A stretch of DNA of 64,000 nt from Alkalicoccus luteus (GCA_052061695.1 JBPZEY010000003.1), one strand, 5' to 3'. Shown: positions 7,484 to 16,433, numbered from the stretch's first letter. The notes: a model not told the origin generated them from the sequence alone. Made by a program: numbers and translations.

Positions 7484-8650
7484 TTATACTCCGTAAAACA
7501 GCAACCCGCCGACTATTCCGATGATGACAATCAGCCAGGCCGGCCGCTTCCAGTAGACGAGCAGCATGAACAACACGGCTGCAAATGCGAGATCACTTCC
7601 GTTTTCGACCGCTGATGTGAAGACCGGGCTGTATAGTGCTGCAGCAAGAATGCCGACGACAGCGGCATTGATGCCGGCTGCAGCTGCACGCATCCCTGGC
7701 GCCTGCTGCACCTTCAGCCAAAGCGGCAGCACGCCAAGCAGAAGCAGAAAAGCTGGAGTGAAGATCGCGATCGTTGCCGTCAGAGCCCCCGGCGCTCCGT
7801 CAATCACCATGCCAAGGTAGCTCGCAAAGGTGAACAATGGACCGGGAACGGCCTGAGCTGCGCCGTATCCAGCGAGAAAATCACTTTCTGAAATCAAGCC
7901 GGTCGGTACGACTTCACGCTCGAGCAGCGGAAGGACAACGTGTCCACCGCCAAATACGAGCGATCCGGCCCGGTAAAAGCTGTCGGCAAGCTGAATGTGC
8001 AGGCTATCCGTTGCTGATCGCAAAAGCGGCAGCAGAGCCAGCAGTGCGGCGAACAGCGACAGGCAAACCGCTGAAAACTTGCCTGAGAGCTTTAACGGCA
8101 GCGTTTCAGCCTTTGGTAAATCCTGATCGCGGTACAGCCACCAGCCGATCAGACCGGCTGCAATGATCACCGTTACCTGAATCCAGACAGCAGGAACGAG
8201 CAGAACCGCCACAAACCCGAGCACCGCAATCGAGGCGCGCTGGCTGTCCGGAGCCAGATTTCTGCCCATCCCTAACAAGGCGTGCGCCACGACAGCAACG
8301 GCAACAATTTTTAAGCCATCAATGATGCCAAGGTCGATCAGGCCCTGCTGCTGAAAGCCGACGGCAACCGCCATTAACAGCAGTACGGATGGCGTTGTGA
8401 ACCCAATGAAGGAGATGAATCCCCCCAGCGTTCCGCCTCGTGCCATCCCGATGCCTATCCCCACCTGGCTGGAGGCCGGTCCAGGCAGGAACTGGCACAA
8501 TGCGACGAGATCGGCATATTGTTTATCCGTGAGCCACTTTCTGCGGTTCACATATTCTTCTTTAAAATAACCTAAGTGTGCGACCGGTCCCCCGAAGGAG
8601 GTCAGTCCGAGCCGCAGCGATACGAGAAATATCTCAAGCCACGTTTTCAC
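7484..8650 (-). CDS. chrA: Chromate transporter, long-chain CHR type
   Basis: ChrA-family membrane protein of 388 residues with two homologous CHR halves. The first half has TSFGGPVAHLGYFKEE (residues 17-32) and FLPGPASSQVGIGIG. The second has VFGGGHVVLPLLEREVV and AAQAVPGPLFTFASYLG. About 10-12 hydrophobic segments are visible. The family exports chromate, but some members have other anion roles. The phosphatase-like pseudogene ends 15 nt upstream on the same strand, so the two probably shared a transcript. No chromate-specific regulator (ChrB) is visible nearby. Confidence 0.92.
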   Translation of the reverse strand: MKTWLEIFLVSLRLGLTSFGGPVAHLGYFKEEYVNRRKWLTDKQYADLVALCQFLPGPASSQVGIGIGMARGGTLGGFISFIGFTTPSVLLLMAVAVGFQQQGLIDLGIIDGLKIVAVAVVAHALLGMGRNLAPDSQRASIAVLGFVAVLLVPAVWIQVTVIIAAGLIGWWLYRDQDLPKAETLPLKLSGKFSAVCLSLFAALLALLPLLRSATDSLHIQLADSFYRAGSLVFGGGHVVLPLLEREVVPTGLISESDFLAGYGAAQAVPGPLFTFASYLGMVIDGAPGALTATIAIFTPAFLLLLGVLPLWLKVQQAPGMRAAAAGINAAVVGILAAALYSPVFTSAVENGSDLAFAAVLFMLLVYWKRPAWLIVIIGIVGGLLFYGV

Positions 8651-8665
8651 TATGTAACGTCCCTT

Positions 8666-9073
8666 CTACGTTGGTTCATACAGTTTGCGGAGAACAGCCA
8701 GTGCTTCCTCCTGGATAACCGCCTCAGGCCTATAGCGAAGGATAGTCCGCTGCGCTTCATCCACCGAATTTGCTGCTCCCGTTTCCATTAGTACTCCCGC
8801 TGCTACACTCCCGGTGCGGCTCTTTCCACCCTGTCAGTGAAGCACCGCGCGGTTTCCATTTTGCAGTACTTCAGCGGTATATTCAATAGCCCGCTTCAGC
8901 TCCTGTGGATCAGTCGGACCACCGTTTGCAAGTGAGAACGAAACGGATTCCTCCGTTACGGGGGCTTCCGCTCGCAAATCGATTACGACTTCCGGACGCA
9001 ACTGCTCGATTTTCTTTGGTGCTTCTGGTGCAGCACACATCGTTAAACCGGTCATAAGTTCTTCTGCATTCAT
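8666..9073 (-). pseudogene. DUF442/dual-specificity-phosphatase-like gene with UGA at the catalytic Cys
   Basis: A 135-codon reading frame of the beta-lactamase-hydrolase-like phosphatase/DUF442 family, interrupted once. The first part ends RAVLH, then TGA (8834-8836), then QGGKSRTGSVAAGVL in the same frame up to TAG 8666-8668. The family signature is HCxxGxSRTG, so the stop falls exactly on the catalytic cysteine codon; one base change from TGC or TGT explains it. The rest looks functional, including the C-terminal RYRPEAVIQ helix. It is most simply an inactivated gene or a sequencing error; selenocysteine is a remote alternative. It lies 15 nt before chrA. Confidence 0.8.
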
Positions 9074-9200
9074 GCCTTCTGCCTCCTAACGCATAGTTGT
9101 ACTTTATCCAGTTTATCATGGGAGAATGAACGTTTTTGTAAAAAACGGTTAACAATTTGGTATGTGGAAGCTTTTTTTACCTGCAGGAGGTTGTCAATCC

Positions 9201-9239
9201 AAAAAAGCTGCCTCCCAATGTAAATGGAGACAGCTTTTA
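9201..9239. terminator. Bidirectional terminator
   Basis: AAAAGCTG-CCTCC and GGAG-CAGCTTTT arms around an AT-rich loop. It lies just after the MFS gene (minus strand); the plus strand has no gene running into it. Confidence 0.75.
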
Positions 9240-9256
9240 CAGGGCTGGAGTCCGAA

Positions 9257-10474
9257 TTAATCGATGCTGCGAATCGATTTGGCGAACGTGATGACGACCA
9301 GAGCCTGTACGCCCATCAGAATGGCCCCGCCGATCATAATCGTATCAATTGCCAGACCTGCAGAAAGCAGCAGCGATGTCAGTAAATAACTGACCGGCAC
9401 CAGCCCCAGTGCTGCAAACGTAAGCATGCTCATGACACGGCCAAGGTAGTCATCGGGCGTATTCGCCTGAATTGCTGAAATGAGCGGTATATCGATTACC
9501 GAAATCAGCATGCCGACGAAAGCAATAAAGACGAGACTCCACAGTAAGTCAGGTGCCAGTCCGAAGCCTAAGAAAGCAAGTGCCAACAGCAGGATACCAG
9601 ACAGTGATACCAACCCGCGCTTTCGCTGAATGTTCAGCACCCCGACGAGCAGCGCCCCAGCAAGCATACCGGCTCCGCTCGTTGCGTTTAAGTAGCTGTA
9701 GGTCAGCTCGTCCCCACCTAAAATCAGGTTCGCGTAAATCGGCAGTCCCATCACAAACGGTCCGACTAAGAGCAGATTTAAGAAGACGGACGTCATCATG
9801 AGCGTCAGCAGAAAAGGCCGGCTTCGCATGTAGCTGAATCCACTTTTTATAGCATGCAGCACAGATTCTTCTCGATCCGATTCTTCAGGTACTTCAATGT
9901 CCCGCTTCAATCTCCAATCGATCGCAGCTGCTGCAAACAGCATAATGGAAACGACCAAAAACATCAGCTCATAGCTGCCGAACCCGATCAGAAAGCCAGC
10001 GAGCATTGGGCCGGCTATTAACGTCGCGTTGTTCGTCAGCTGAACAACGGAGTTTGCTCGCGTTAACTGCTTTTTACCAACAATCCCAGGAAGCACCGTC
10101 TGACTTGCGGGCCAGAAAAATGCATCCAGTAATCCGAACAAAAGAGCGAGCACGACGAGCACCCAAATGTTCACGAGCTGAAAGACGAGCAGGACAATGA
10201 TCCCGATCAGCAGAATGGCCTTTGTTAAATCTGATACGAGCATAATCACCGCACGGTTGAAACGGTCTGCAAGCGCCCCGCCGATCAGCATAAACACCAG
10301 GCGCGGCACGGAGCTTGCAAAAAAGACGAGACCGAGCATCGCTTCCAGTCCGAGTGAGTCGACGACGTACCAGTTCACCGCAAACAGAAAAAACGACACG
10401 CTTAATCCAGACGCCAGAAATGTAAAAAAGTACAGGATAAAGGCACGATTGCGCCAGAGGCTTTTCTGTTCCAT
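9257..10474 (-). CDS. MFS transporter, drug-efflux type
   Basis: Major facilitator protein of 405 residues with 12 predicted helices. The loop 2-3 motif is GGALADRFNRAVIM (about residues 60-73), and the overall pattern (WRNRAFILYFFTFLASGLSVSFF at the N-terminus) matches the MFS_3/macrolide-efflux-like group. It begins 17 nt after the ArsR-type regulator and has its own GGAGG. The arrangement implies export of a toxic compound sensed by the regulator; the substrate is unknown. Confidence 0.88.
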   Translation of the reverse strand: MEQKSLWRNRAFILYFFTFLASGLSVSFFLFAVNWYVVDSLGLEAMLGLVFFASSVPRLVFMLIGGALADRFNRAVIMLVSDLTKAILLIGIIVLLVFQLVNIWVLVVLALLFGLLDAFFWPASQTVLPGIVGKKQLTRANSVVQLTNNATLIAGPMLAGFLIGFGSYELMFLVVSIMLFAAAAIDWRLKRDIEVPEESDREESVLHAIKSGFSYMRSRPFLLTLMMTSVFLNLLLVGPFVMGLPIYANLILGGDELTYSYLNATSGAGMLAGALLVGVLNIQRKRGLVSLSGILLLALAFLGFGLAPDLLWSLVFIAFVGMLISVIDIPLISAIQANTPDDYLGRVMSMLTFAALGLVPVSYLLTSLLLSAGLAIDTIMIGGAILMGVQALVVITFAKSIRSID

Positions 10475-10491
10475 CGCCGTTCTCCTCCTCT

Positions 10492-11514
10492 TTATTGAGC
10501 AAACATACGTTCCACCTGTGCCATGACACGCTTAATTTCCGCGGTATTCACTTTGTAGTACACCCTGTTTTCTGCCCGGTCTGATGTGACGAACTGATGA
10601 CTTAGTAAAATGGCCAGATGGTGAGAGATTGTCGAGTTTGACACACCGAGCGCTTCCGCCAGCTCATAGCCGTAGTGCGGGCGCTTTTTCAACAAGCGCA
10701 GCAATCGAAACCGCCGCTCATCCGTCAATACCTTCAGCAGACCGAACAGCTCCTCTTCGTTCAGCTTCGATTCCATCAGAGAAAACCGCTGAATGCCGAT
10801 GCTGAAATGCACCGTGCGCTCTTTAGACACATCCGCCAGCATAAAGCCGATATTCAGCGAAAAGGATGGATACACGTGGATGACGTCCACGTTATCTACA
10901 TCCACATAGTCAGCTACGAGCCGTCTAACGGGGTGCTCCGGATCGTTCGGCTGCTCAAGCAGCTCCGCGCGGTACGCAGCTGCTGCAGCGAGTGCTTCCT
11001 CCCGAATCGGCTCGTAATAGGTGGCGTACATTTCATCTATAAGCGCAGCAAGCTCGTCTTTTAAGGCTTCAGGCCGGTCCAGGTAGTAAAACAGCTTCCA
11101 TTTTTCTTTCGCCGGAACAGCAAGCTGCTCGACGAGCCGTTTGCCCTGATCGATATCCGTTCCATCATACGTGGTGTCCGTGAAGGCACGGCTGAACATG
11201 CTGCTGCGGATGACGTTGTTATCCAGCTTCCGCAGCTTTTCGCTGAACGCACTTGCCGAAAGCTCCGGCTCCCCCTCCAGCAAAATTGGCAGCAGTGCCG
11301 GGACAATCGCGCTGTCTTCATTCATAAACACCTCCAGCCGCTCGTGCTCCGCTGCTGAAAGCCGCTGCCGAATCTGATCCAGCTTTTGCTCTGCCGGATC
11401 ATGTTTGAGCATCCTTTCAACCAGCTCTTCATCTTCTTTTCTGCCGCTATTATGAATGACATACATAAAGCCTGTTAAATCAACCGCTTCTGACACGTGT
11501 ACTTTCAGCTCCAT
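10492..11514 (-). CDS. ArsR-family regulator with large N-terminal domain
   Basis: Protein of 340 residues. The C-terminal ~85 residues are an ArsR winged helix: LTDERRFRLLRLLKKRPHYGYELAEALGVSNSTISHHLAILLSHQFVTSDRAENRVYYKVN. The long N-terminal part resembles the DUF5937-type extension found in some Firmicute ArsR proteins and is probably the ligand domain. No CxC metal motif is present, so metal sensing is unlikely. It is the first gene of an operon with the MFS pump. Twin palindromes upstream are the likely operators. Confidence 0.85.
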   Translation of the reverse strand: MELKVHVSEAVDLTGFMYVIHNSGRKEDEELVERMLKHDPAEQKLDQIRQRLSAAEHERLEVFMNEDSAIVPALLPILLEGEPELSASAFSEKLRKLDNNVIRSSMFSRAFTDTTYDGTDIDQGKRLVEQLAVPAKEKWKLFYYLDRPEALKDELAALIDEMYATYYEPIREEALAAAAAYRAELLEQPNDPEHPVRRLVADYVDVDNVDVIHVYPSFSLNIGFMLADVSKERTVHFSIGIQRFSLMESKLNEEELFGLLKVLTDERRFRLLRLLKKRPHYGYELAEALGVSNSTISHHLAILLSHQFVTSDRAENRVYYKVNTAEIKRVMAQVERMFAQ

Positions 11515-11532
11515 TTGGCTTCACCTCTCTTG

Positions 11533-11618
11533 TTCGATTTTTATCGAATGTATTATTTAATTCATATTAAACTACAAATATTCACGTATGTCAAATGTTC
11601 ATTTCGATGTGCATCGAA
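11533..11618 (-). promoter_or_regulatory. Promoter flanked by twin palindromes (ArsR-MFS operon)
   Basis: TTCGATTTTTATCGAA (11533-11548) and TTCGATGTGCATCGAA (11603-11618) share the form TTCGAT-N4-ATCGAA and have centres 70 bp apart. Between them, on the minus strand, are -35 TTGACA (11589-11594), a 17-bp spacer and -10 TTTAAT (11566-11571). The arrangement suggests repression by the product of the first gene, perhaps with looping. Confidence 0.8.
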
Positions 11619-11631
11619 TGTAAGGTCAACT

Positions 11632-11660
11632 AAAAAAGCCGCTGCGCGAAGCCGGCTTTA
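11632..11660 (-). terminator. Terminator of the 11755-12291 gene
   Basis: On the minus strand, AAAGCCG and CGGCTTT arms are followed by a U-run. Confidence 0.75.
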
Positions 11661-11754
11661 GCAAGGGGACTATGAACCAGTGTTAACCCAACATAAAACG
11701 AGTGCTTTACTCCGCAAAAAGGTCGAGGGCGATAGTTATCGTATCCAGCAGCCA

Positions 11755-12291
11755 TTAAAACATATCTAATCGTATTTCCTCTTCAATCAGTACCTCTTCT
11801 TCCGTGTCGACTACCTGCAGATCCATAAATAAGCCGTGACGTTCCGGGCGCTCCGCAATCCAAACGCCGGTCTCCCGCGCACGATCATTAAGCTGCACGA
11901 TGTCCGAACCAATATGGACTGCCGCTGGCGCCGGCTCTGTATCCAATGGAATCCGGCCGTACAGCAGCTCACTGTCTCCTACCTGCATCGGGACAGCGAC
12001 TGTATGTGACGGAATATTTTCCCGCGTTCCTTCGATCCTCCAGCCGAGCAGACCCTCGGTGAAGACCGCAAGATTCGGCATGTCGTTTTCCCGATAGGCG
12101 TAAATAGCCGTCCCATCAAATTTCCATTCCTGGTACACAAGATCCGGTGACTGAAAGCCCTCTTCCTCCGAAAAGTCGTAAAACGCTTCTTCCGGAGAAG
12201 ATCCTCTTCCCGGCAGCATATTCACGACGGCTGCTACAGCAAGAATTGCAATCATCAGCAGAAGGATCCCGGTGATAAGTTTCTTTCCCAT
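11755..12291 (-). CDS. Membrane-anchored extracytoplasmic protein, unknown
   Basis: Protein of 178 residues with one N-terminal helix (KKLITGILLLMIAILAVAAVVNML, residues 3-26) and an acidic beta-rich outside domain ending in a run of Glu. The start is ATG 12291 behind AAAGGATG. Pattern pieces such as VYQEWKFDGTAIYAYRENDMPNLAVFTEGLLGW recall small Bacillus exported proteins of similar shape (compare 51155-51676, which also has a GW-x-G strand), but no named family is recognised. It is monocistronic, with a terminator about 95 nt downstream. Confidence 0.7.
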   Translation of the reverse strand: MGKKLITGILLLMIAILAVAAVVNMLPGRGSSPEEAFYDFSEEEGFQSPDLVYQEWKFDGTAIYAYRENDMPNLAVFTEGLLGWRIEGTRENIPSHTVAVPMQVGDSELLYGRIPLDTEPAPAAVHIGSDIVQLNDRARETGVWIAERPERHGLFMDLQVVDTEEEVLIEEEIRLDMF

Positions 12292-12520
12292 GATGCCATC
12301 CTTTCTGTGCTCCTCTGCTTTAAGTTTTCCAAACTTCCCATCATATGTCAAACAAAATAAAGGAAATCTCTTTCCATTTCATGTACAATGGAGGAACAGT
12401 TTCTTTACGGCCGCACGTTTTATCATCGAGCCGGTGCTACTCTCTTACCCGCTGACCGCCCGTTGTTACACATCGGACAGGTCGTTCACAATAATGGAAT
12501 GTGGATGAAAGGAGCGTCAC

Positions 12521-13132
12521 ATGAAAAAACGGATTTTACTTATACCGGCCTCCCTTTTCCTGGCTGCGTGCTCAGAACCAACCGAGGAAGACGTCGTTGA
12601 AATGGGAGAAGAGCATGGTCTCGAGGTCCTTACGGTCGAACGTGATCCGGAGCGCGAAGATCCTCCTTCCTTAAATCATGACCAGGTGGAACAGCTGTTT
12701 CAGGATATCGGTAACTCGCTGGAACATGATTCCCTGCAAGGAACGGAACGGTTTGCTGAAACACACGAGGAAGAGTCTCTCGTCGAAGCGGAGCCTATTA
12801 CGTTCAGCTCACGAGACGAGTCTGATTCCAACAGCGAATCCGTTGCAGCCAACGTCGCCTTTGATATTTGGATAGAAGATGATCAAGCAGACATAGATCC
12901 CGACAACGCAGTGATCCAAAACCTTGTATTTGAAAGCTCCGGCATCACCGCTCAGGAATGGGAATCCATGACCGGGGCTGCCATGATTGATGAAGAAGGA
13001 AACCTCGTTTTTTCGAATGAAGGCAGGTGGAAGATCCACTTTCTCTATGGGGACATTGAAGTGGCCTTTTTTGTCGCCGACGGATGGTCTCTTACGATGA
13101 GCCCGGATGACCTTCGCGAGAAGGCTGCTTAA
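12521..13132 (+). CDS. Lipoprotein, unknown
   Basis: Protein of 203 residues with a lipoprotein signal: MKKRILLIPASLFLAAC, the lipobox LAAC placing the lipidated Cys at residue 17. The mature part is very acidic, common in salt- or alkali-adapted bacilli. AAAGGAG precedes ATG 12521. It is divergent from the gene at 12291, with a roughly 230-nt shared upstream region. No family recognised. Confidence 0.75.
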   Translation: MKKRILLIPASLFLAACSEPTEEDVVEMGEEHGLEVLTVERDPEREDPPSLNHDQVEQLFQDIGNSLEHDSLQGTERFAETHEEESLVEAEPITFSSRDESDSNSESVAANVAFDIWIEDDQADIDPDNAVIQNLVFESSGITAQEWESMTGAAMIDEEGNLVFSNEGRWKIHFLYGDIEVAFFVADGWSLTMSPDDLREKAA

Positions 13133-13207
13133 GGTGCTACAGACGGGTAACTGAAACAGATGACCGGTACCCGCCTGATTCACACGTTTACGAAAAGGAC
13201 TGATAGG

Positions 13208-13429
13208 ATGGAAAAAGCAAGCATTCACCCATTGATTCTCGTGTCGCTCGGGATTAGTGTTATCGCGATGGTGCGCTTGGCAGTCGAGCAGTTTTCAGCT
13301 CAGGAAACCGGCTACGGCATTGTCTTTGCACTTCTCGCGCTCTTGTTATCCGGGCTGATTGTGTATGGAATCATTCGCAATGTTAACATGAAAAACGAAT
13401 CAAAAAGGCTTCAGGATAAAAGCTCCTGA
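13208..13429 (+). CDS. Small membrane protein, 73 aa
   Basis: Two hydrophobic helices (about residues 7-24 and 34-56) and a charged tail (NVNMKNESKRLQDK). ATG 13208 has AAAGGA seven or more bases upstream; an upstream in-frame ATG at 13160 lacks a site. The stop codon lies inside the terminator stem. Family not recognised. Confidence 0.6.
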   Translation: MEKASIHPLILVSLGISVIAMVRLAVEQFSAQETGYGIVFALLALLLSGLIVYGIIRNVNMKNESKRLQDKSS

Positions 13430-13437
13430 AGCCTTTT
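13403..13437. terminator. Bidirectional terminator between convergent genes
   Basis: AAAAGGCTTCAGGA and TCCTGAAGCCTTTT arms around ATAAAAGC. It serves the small gene (plus) and the metallo-hydrolase (minus), and contains the stop codon of the former. Confidence 0.9.
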
Positions 13438-13444
13438 CTCGTTC

Positions 13445-14539
13445 TTATTGATAAGCCGGCTGTCTCCACCAGTTTGTCTGCGGAGCGGGAGCGTGCCAGG
13501 CCGTGGTCTCTCCGATATGCGGAGTCAGCAGGTTGACATCCTTGCGCTCTGCTTCTGCCAGCGCCCGTTCAGCCGGCTCTTCCCAGCTGTGGAAGGAAAG
13601 CGTAAACCCAGCCCAATGGGAGAGCATCATGCTGCGGCCTCGTACGTCTTCAAACGCCTGAACCGCTTCTTCCGGTGTCATATGCACACCTTCCCAGCGG
13701 CTGTCGTACTGGCCTCCTTCCATGACAGCCAAATCGAATGGGCCATAGACATCCCCGATCTCTCTGAAATGACTCCCGTAGCCGCCGTCTCCGCTGATAT
13801 AAAGTCGGCTCTCACTGCCGGCGATCACCCAGCCGCCCCAAAGCGTGCGGTCCCGTGCAGCCATCGTTCTGCCTGAAAAGTGATGCGAAGGCGTGAGGGC
13901 GACCTTCACGTCCTTTACATAGGTTTCTTCCCACCAGTTCAGTTCTTGAATCCGTTCCTGGCTCACGCCCCAGCGAATAAGATGTGACGCAACACCGAGA
14001 GGCACAATAAACCGCTTCACTCTTGGAAGCAGCGCCTGAATCGTCGGATAGTCCAGATGATCGTAGTGGTCATGTGTAATCAGGACGGCATCGATATCCG
14101 GCATCGACGGAATCATCGACAGCAAGTCCCCTGTATACCGCTTGCTTCCGGTTCCCGGCAGCGGTGCCGCAGCGGGACCAAACATCGGATCGACCAGAAG
14201 GCGGATGTCATCGATATGCACGTAGTAGGAGGAATGACCGAACCACGTCACGCTCTCATCCTTATCCCATTCTGGCGTCTGAACCGCCAGCGGTGCAAAC
14301 GGGCTTCGCACATCCCGGTCGCGAAACAGGTCTCGTGTCATCGTGTACAGATCGCAAGGGTTTACGGAAACGGCTGACGCACGCTTGTTATGGAACCTGC
14401 CGTTATGAAGATTCGGAGCGTCCTTAAAGGAATCGCGGTGTGCTTTTCCAGGAGCCTGGCCGAATCCAGGGTGCATATTAATCGCAATTGCTGCAGCGGT
14501 GGCAGCTGCTAAACCTACTGTAAGTGTTTTTCTCAGCAT
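13445..14539 (-). CDS. MBL-fold metallo-hydrolase, NAPE-PLD-like
   Basis: Protein of 364 residues with an N-terminal hydrophobic anchor or signal (LTVGLAAATAAAIAI). The metal site HxHxDH is seen in ITHDHYDHLDY (about residues 154-164), followed by HHFSGR, GDGGYGSHF and a late HWAGFTLSFHSWEEP. The SVTWFGHSSYYVHIDDIRLLVDPMFG opening strand is typical of the N-acyl-phosphatidylethanolamine phospholipase D/RomA group. It probably acts outside the cell or at the membrane; the substrate is not known. Monocistronic and convergent with 13208-13429. Confidence 0.87.
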   Translation of the reverse strand: MLRKTLTVGLAAATAAAIAINMHPGFGQAPGKAHRDSFKDAPNLHNGRFHNKRASAVSVNPCDLYTMTRDLFRDRDVRSPFAPLAVQTPEWDKDESVTWFGHSSYYVHIDDIRLLVDPMFGPAAAPLPGTGSKRYTGDLLSMIPSMPDIDAVLITHDHYDHLDYPTIQALLPRVKRFIVPLGVASHLIRWGVSQERIQELNWWEETYVKDVKVALTPSHHFSGRTMAARDRTLWGGWVIAGSESRLYISGDGGYGSHFREIGDVYGPFDLAVMEGGQYDSRWEGVHMTPEEAVQAFEDVRGRSMMLSHWAGFTLSFHSWEEPAERALAEAERKDVNLLTPHIGETTAWHAPAPQTNWWRQPAYQ

Positions 14540-14696
14540 AAGCGGATGTTCCTTTCTGCAGTCAGGATTAGTCTTATCTTAGCTGGAAATCAATCACTTC
14601 CGCAAGCGAAGTGGATTTACACACGTTGAAGGAAAGCCTCCGCGTTTAGCGAAAAACCCTGCTGGGAAAGGAATAGAAAAACAGGAGCGGATCACT

Positions 14697-15071
14697 ATGT
14701 TCTTATTGTTTATTCTTGCAGCGATCGTCGGCATTTGGATCGTGATCCGTCAGATCGTTAAGAAGCTCTTCCGGATTGAGGACGCCGATAACGGCTTTTT
14801 CAGCTCTCCTTACGATTCCGTGCATCAAAAATGGAAATACGTGTCTGCAGCTTTATACATCCTTTTGGCTTTCGTTTTTGCTGCTGGTATATGGAATGAA
14901 GCCTTTCTTGTTTATGCACTCGGCGCTCTCGTCGTTGCCGTCATGATCGATGCAGCCGTGCAAATGTACATGGACATCAACAAAAGCGGCCGCCCCCGGA
15001 TTGCAGCGCTGACATTCTGTGATACGGTGATTATCGTCACGGCGCTATTGTTCAGCATCACCAGAATATGA
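14697..15071 (+). CDS. DUF4181-like membrane protein
   Basis: Protein of 124 residues with four hydrophobic segments. Its layout (N-terminal helix, basic KKLFRIEDADNG, then three helices with MIDAAVQMYMD between the second and third) resembles the DUF4181-type proteins at 28906-30248 and 47921-48250. ATG 14697 follows a GGAGCGG region. Function unknown. Confidence 0.65.
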   Translation: MFLLFILAAIVGIWIVIRQIVKKLFRIEDADNGFFSSPYDSVHQKWKYVSAALYILLAFVFAAGIWNEAFLVYALGALVVAVMIDAAVQMYMDINKSGRPRIAALTFCDTVIIVTALLFSITRI

Positions 15072-15172
15072 TTTTTTCAAAATCGTGAAACCACTTCTTC
15101 TTCCTTTCCGTAGAAGAAACTGACAACTCCCAGAATTTGATGCAGCTGCAGACACAGAAAGGACTGGAAGAG

Positions 15173-15685
15173 ATGAGGATCGTCATGGACCGGCCGCTCA
15201 TTGGCTCATCAACAAAACCGATCGCCGTTGAACTCGAAAACGGCCAGCGTGCCCGCATTCACCGTTGGTTTCACCGCAACGAAACACGGCCTTCGGTTAA
15301 CCCACGCTACGATGTTAATTTTCTCGTGAAGTCGACGGATACGAGCTATGAATTTTTTCAGGAGTCGTTTTCGGTGCGACGCGGTCATTCATGGTGCATT
15401 TCGAAGGATAAGCGCGCCATTGCAAGAGTCTTGAGCGTGTACAGCGCTAAAGAGAAATACCGGGTTGAGCTGCACGGCCGACATCTTCCCGCTGTTTCTA
15501 TCGTTGCTGCCTGGAATGGCTCCGGTGACATCTGCTACAATGGCGAGAAAATTGGAGAAACAAAGCGGAGCGGATTTTTACTGAATCCCACGTATACGAT
15601 TGAAGCCGAGTGTCCGGAATATATGGACCCCGGGCTGTGCGCCGGCCTTGCCATGGCCTTTTGGTCCGCGTTTCACCTCGGATAG
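15173..15685 (+). CDS. Tubby/LURP-like beta-barrel protein, unknown
   Basis: Protein of about 170 residues, soluble, rich in beta strands, ending with a hydrophobic helix (PGLCAGLAMAFWSAFHLG). This pattern (barrel strands then a buried C-terminal helix) recalls the tubby C-terminal/scramblase-like fold, but the assignment is weak. The start ATG 15173 has GAAAGGA nine bases upstream; an earlier ATG at 15137 lacks a site. The small gene at 15702 follows by 16 nt. Confidence 0.6.
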   Translation: MRIVMDRPLIGSSTKPIAVELENGQRARIHRWFHRNETRPSVNPRYDVNFLVKSTDTSYEFFQESFSVRRGHSWCISKDKRAIARVLSVYSAKEKYRVELHGRHLPAVSIVAAWNGSGDICYNGEKIGETKRSGFLLNPTYTIEAECPEYMDPGLCAGLAMAFWSAFHLG

Positions 15686-15701
15686 GGAAAGGGGAGATAG
15701 G

Positions 15702-15797
15702 ATGCAGGCCGTTATCATCGTTCTCGGAATGGCTGCTTCAGCAGGCTTTTTGTATTTCTTTGAGAAAGACCGCAAAGCAAAAAAGCGCTCCGAATAG
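15702..15797 (+). CDS. Small membrane protein, 31 aa
   Basis: MQAVIIVLGMAASAGFLYFFEKDRKAKKRSE has one membrane helix and a basic tail, and AAAGGGGAG precedes the ATG. It follows the previous gene by 16 nt and precedes a strong terminator. Confidence 0.55.
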   Translation: MQAVIIVLGMAASAGFLYFFEKDRKAKKRSE

Positions 15798-15833
15798 CTG
15801 GAAATGCATTTGCAGTTACAGTACGCATGAGTA

Positions 15834-15857
15834 AAACGGGCCTGTGCCCGTTTTTTT
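15834..15857 (+). terminator. Terminator
   Basis: AAACGGGC and GCCCGTTT arms with a run of seven T. Confidence 0.9.
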
Positions 15858-16136
15858 AGCGTGGAGCGGTGCAGACAATCAATAGCTAAACGAAGGCCTT
15901 ATACTGCTTAGCGCCGGACCATTCTACCTTTACACAGGTTAAAAGCTTTGCCGTGACTAAATGGGACTGAAGCCACGCAACAGGTCAATGTAACGAATGA
16001 AACGTCGTAATACGTACTCCATGCAACATAAAGACGCGTAAAAAAAGCGGTCCCATCATACGATGACCGCTGCGTCCTTACCAATAAAAAACGAGCCCCT
16101 AAAGGCTCGTTTTCCCGTATTTGCTAACCGTCCCGA
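15858..16136. other. Intergenic region with two minus-strand terminators
   Basis: No gene is seen in this stretch. It holds two hairpins followed by U-runs on the minus strand: 16040-16071 (AGCGGTC/GACCGCT-type arms) and 16086-16113 (AAAACGAGCC and GGCTCGTTTT). The second serves the gene ending at 16137. The first may be a backup. Confidence 0.6.
16086..16113 (-). terminator. Terminator of the 16137-16433 gene
   Basis: AAAACGAGCC and GGCTCGTTTT arms around CCTAAA; the U-run makes it work in both directions. Confidence 0.85.
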
Positions 16137-16433
16137 CTAAAAAATGAATCCAAAGATGCCGCTGATAAGAGACAGCACCATGCCTGACAGCGCAAAGCTC
16201 CGTTTCAAGCTGGCGTTTTGCTGCGGGTTGATGATAAAGAAAATCAGCATGCCAATTGGCAGCGGAAAGTACTCCATCCACACGACCGGGAGCCCAAGTA
16301 AAAAAGAAAGGGTGAGCTTTCCTGCAATCCCGTCCTCATCGATCCCACGCTTTTTTACTACTCTTGTCGCAGCCAGGTTTGCTGCGGCCGCCATTATCAT
16401 TGCTACGATGAAAAAGGCACCGAGTGCAAGCAC
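16137..16433 (-). CDS. Small membrane protein, 98 aa
   Basis: Three hydrophobic segments with a short basic loop (RVVKKRGIDEDG) after the first. It starts at GTG 16433 with GAAGGAGGAG at the correct distance. No family recognised. Confidence 0.65.
   Translation of the reverse strand: MLALGAFFIVAMIMAAAANLAATRVVKKRGIDEDGIAGKLTLSFLLGLPVVWMEYFPLPIGMLIFFIINPQQNASLKRSFALSGMVLSLISGIFGFIF

Noticed and set aside
8834..8836. UGA read as tryptophan or generally recoded
   Set aside because: TGA is used as the normal stop of many intact genes here (for example 570-572 and 22772-22774), so general reassignment is excluded.
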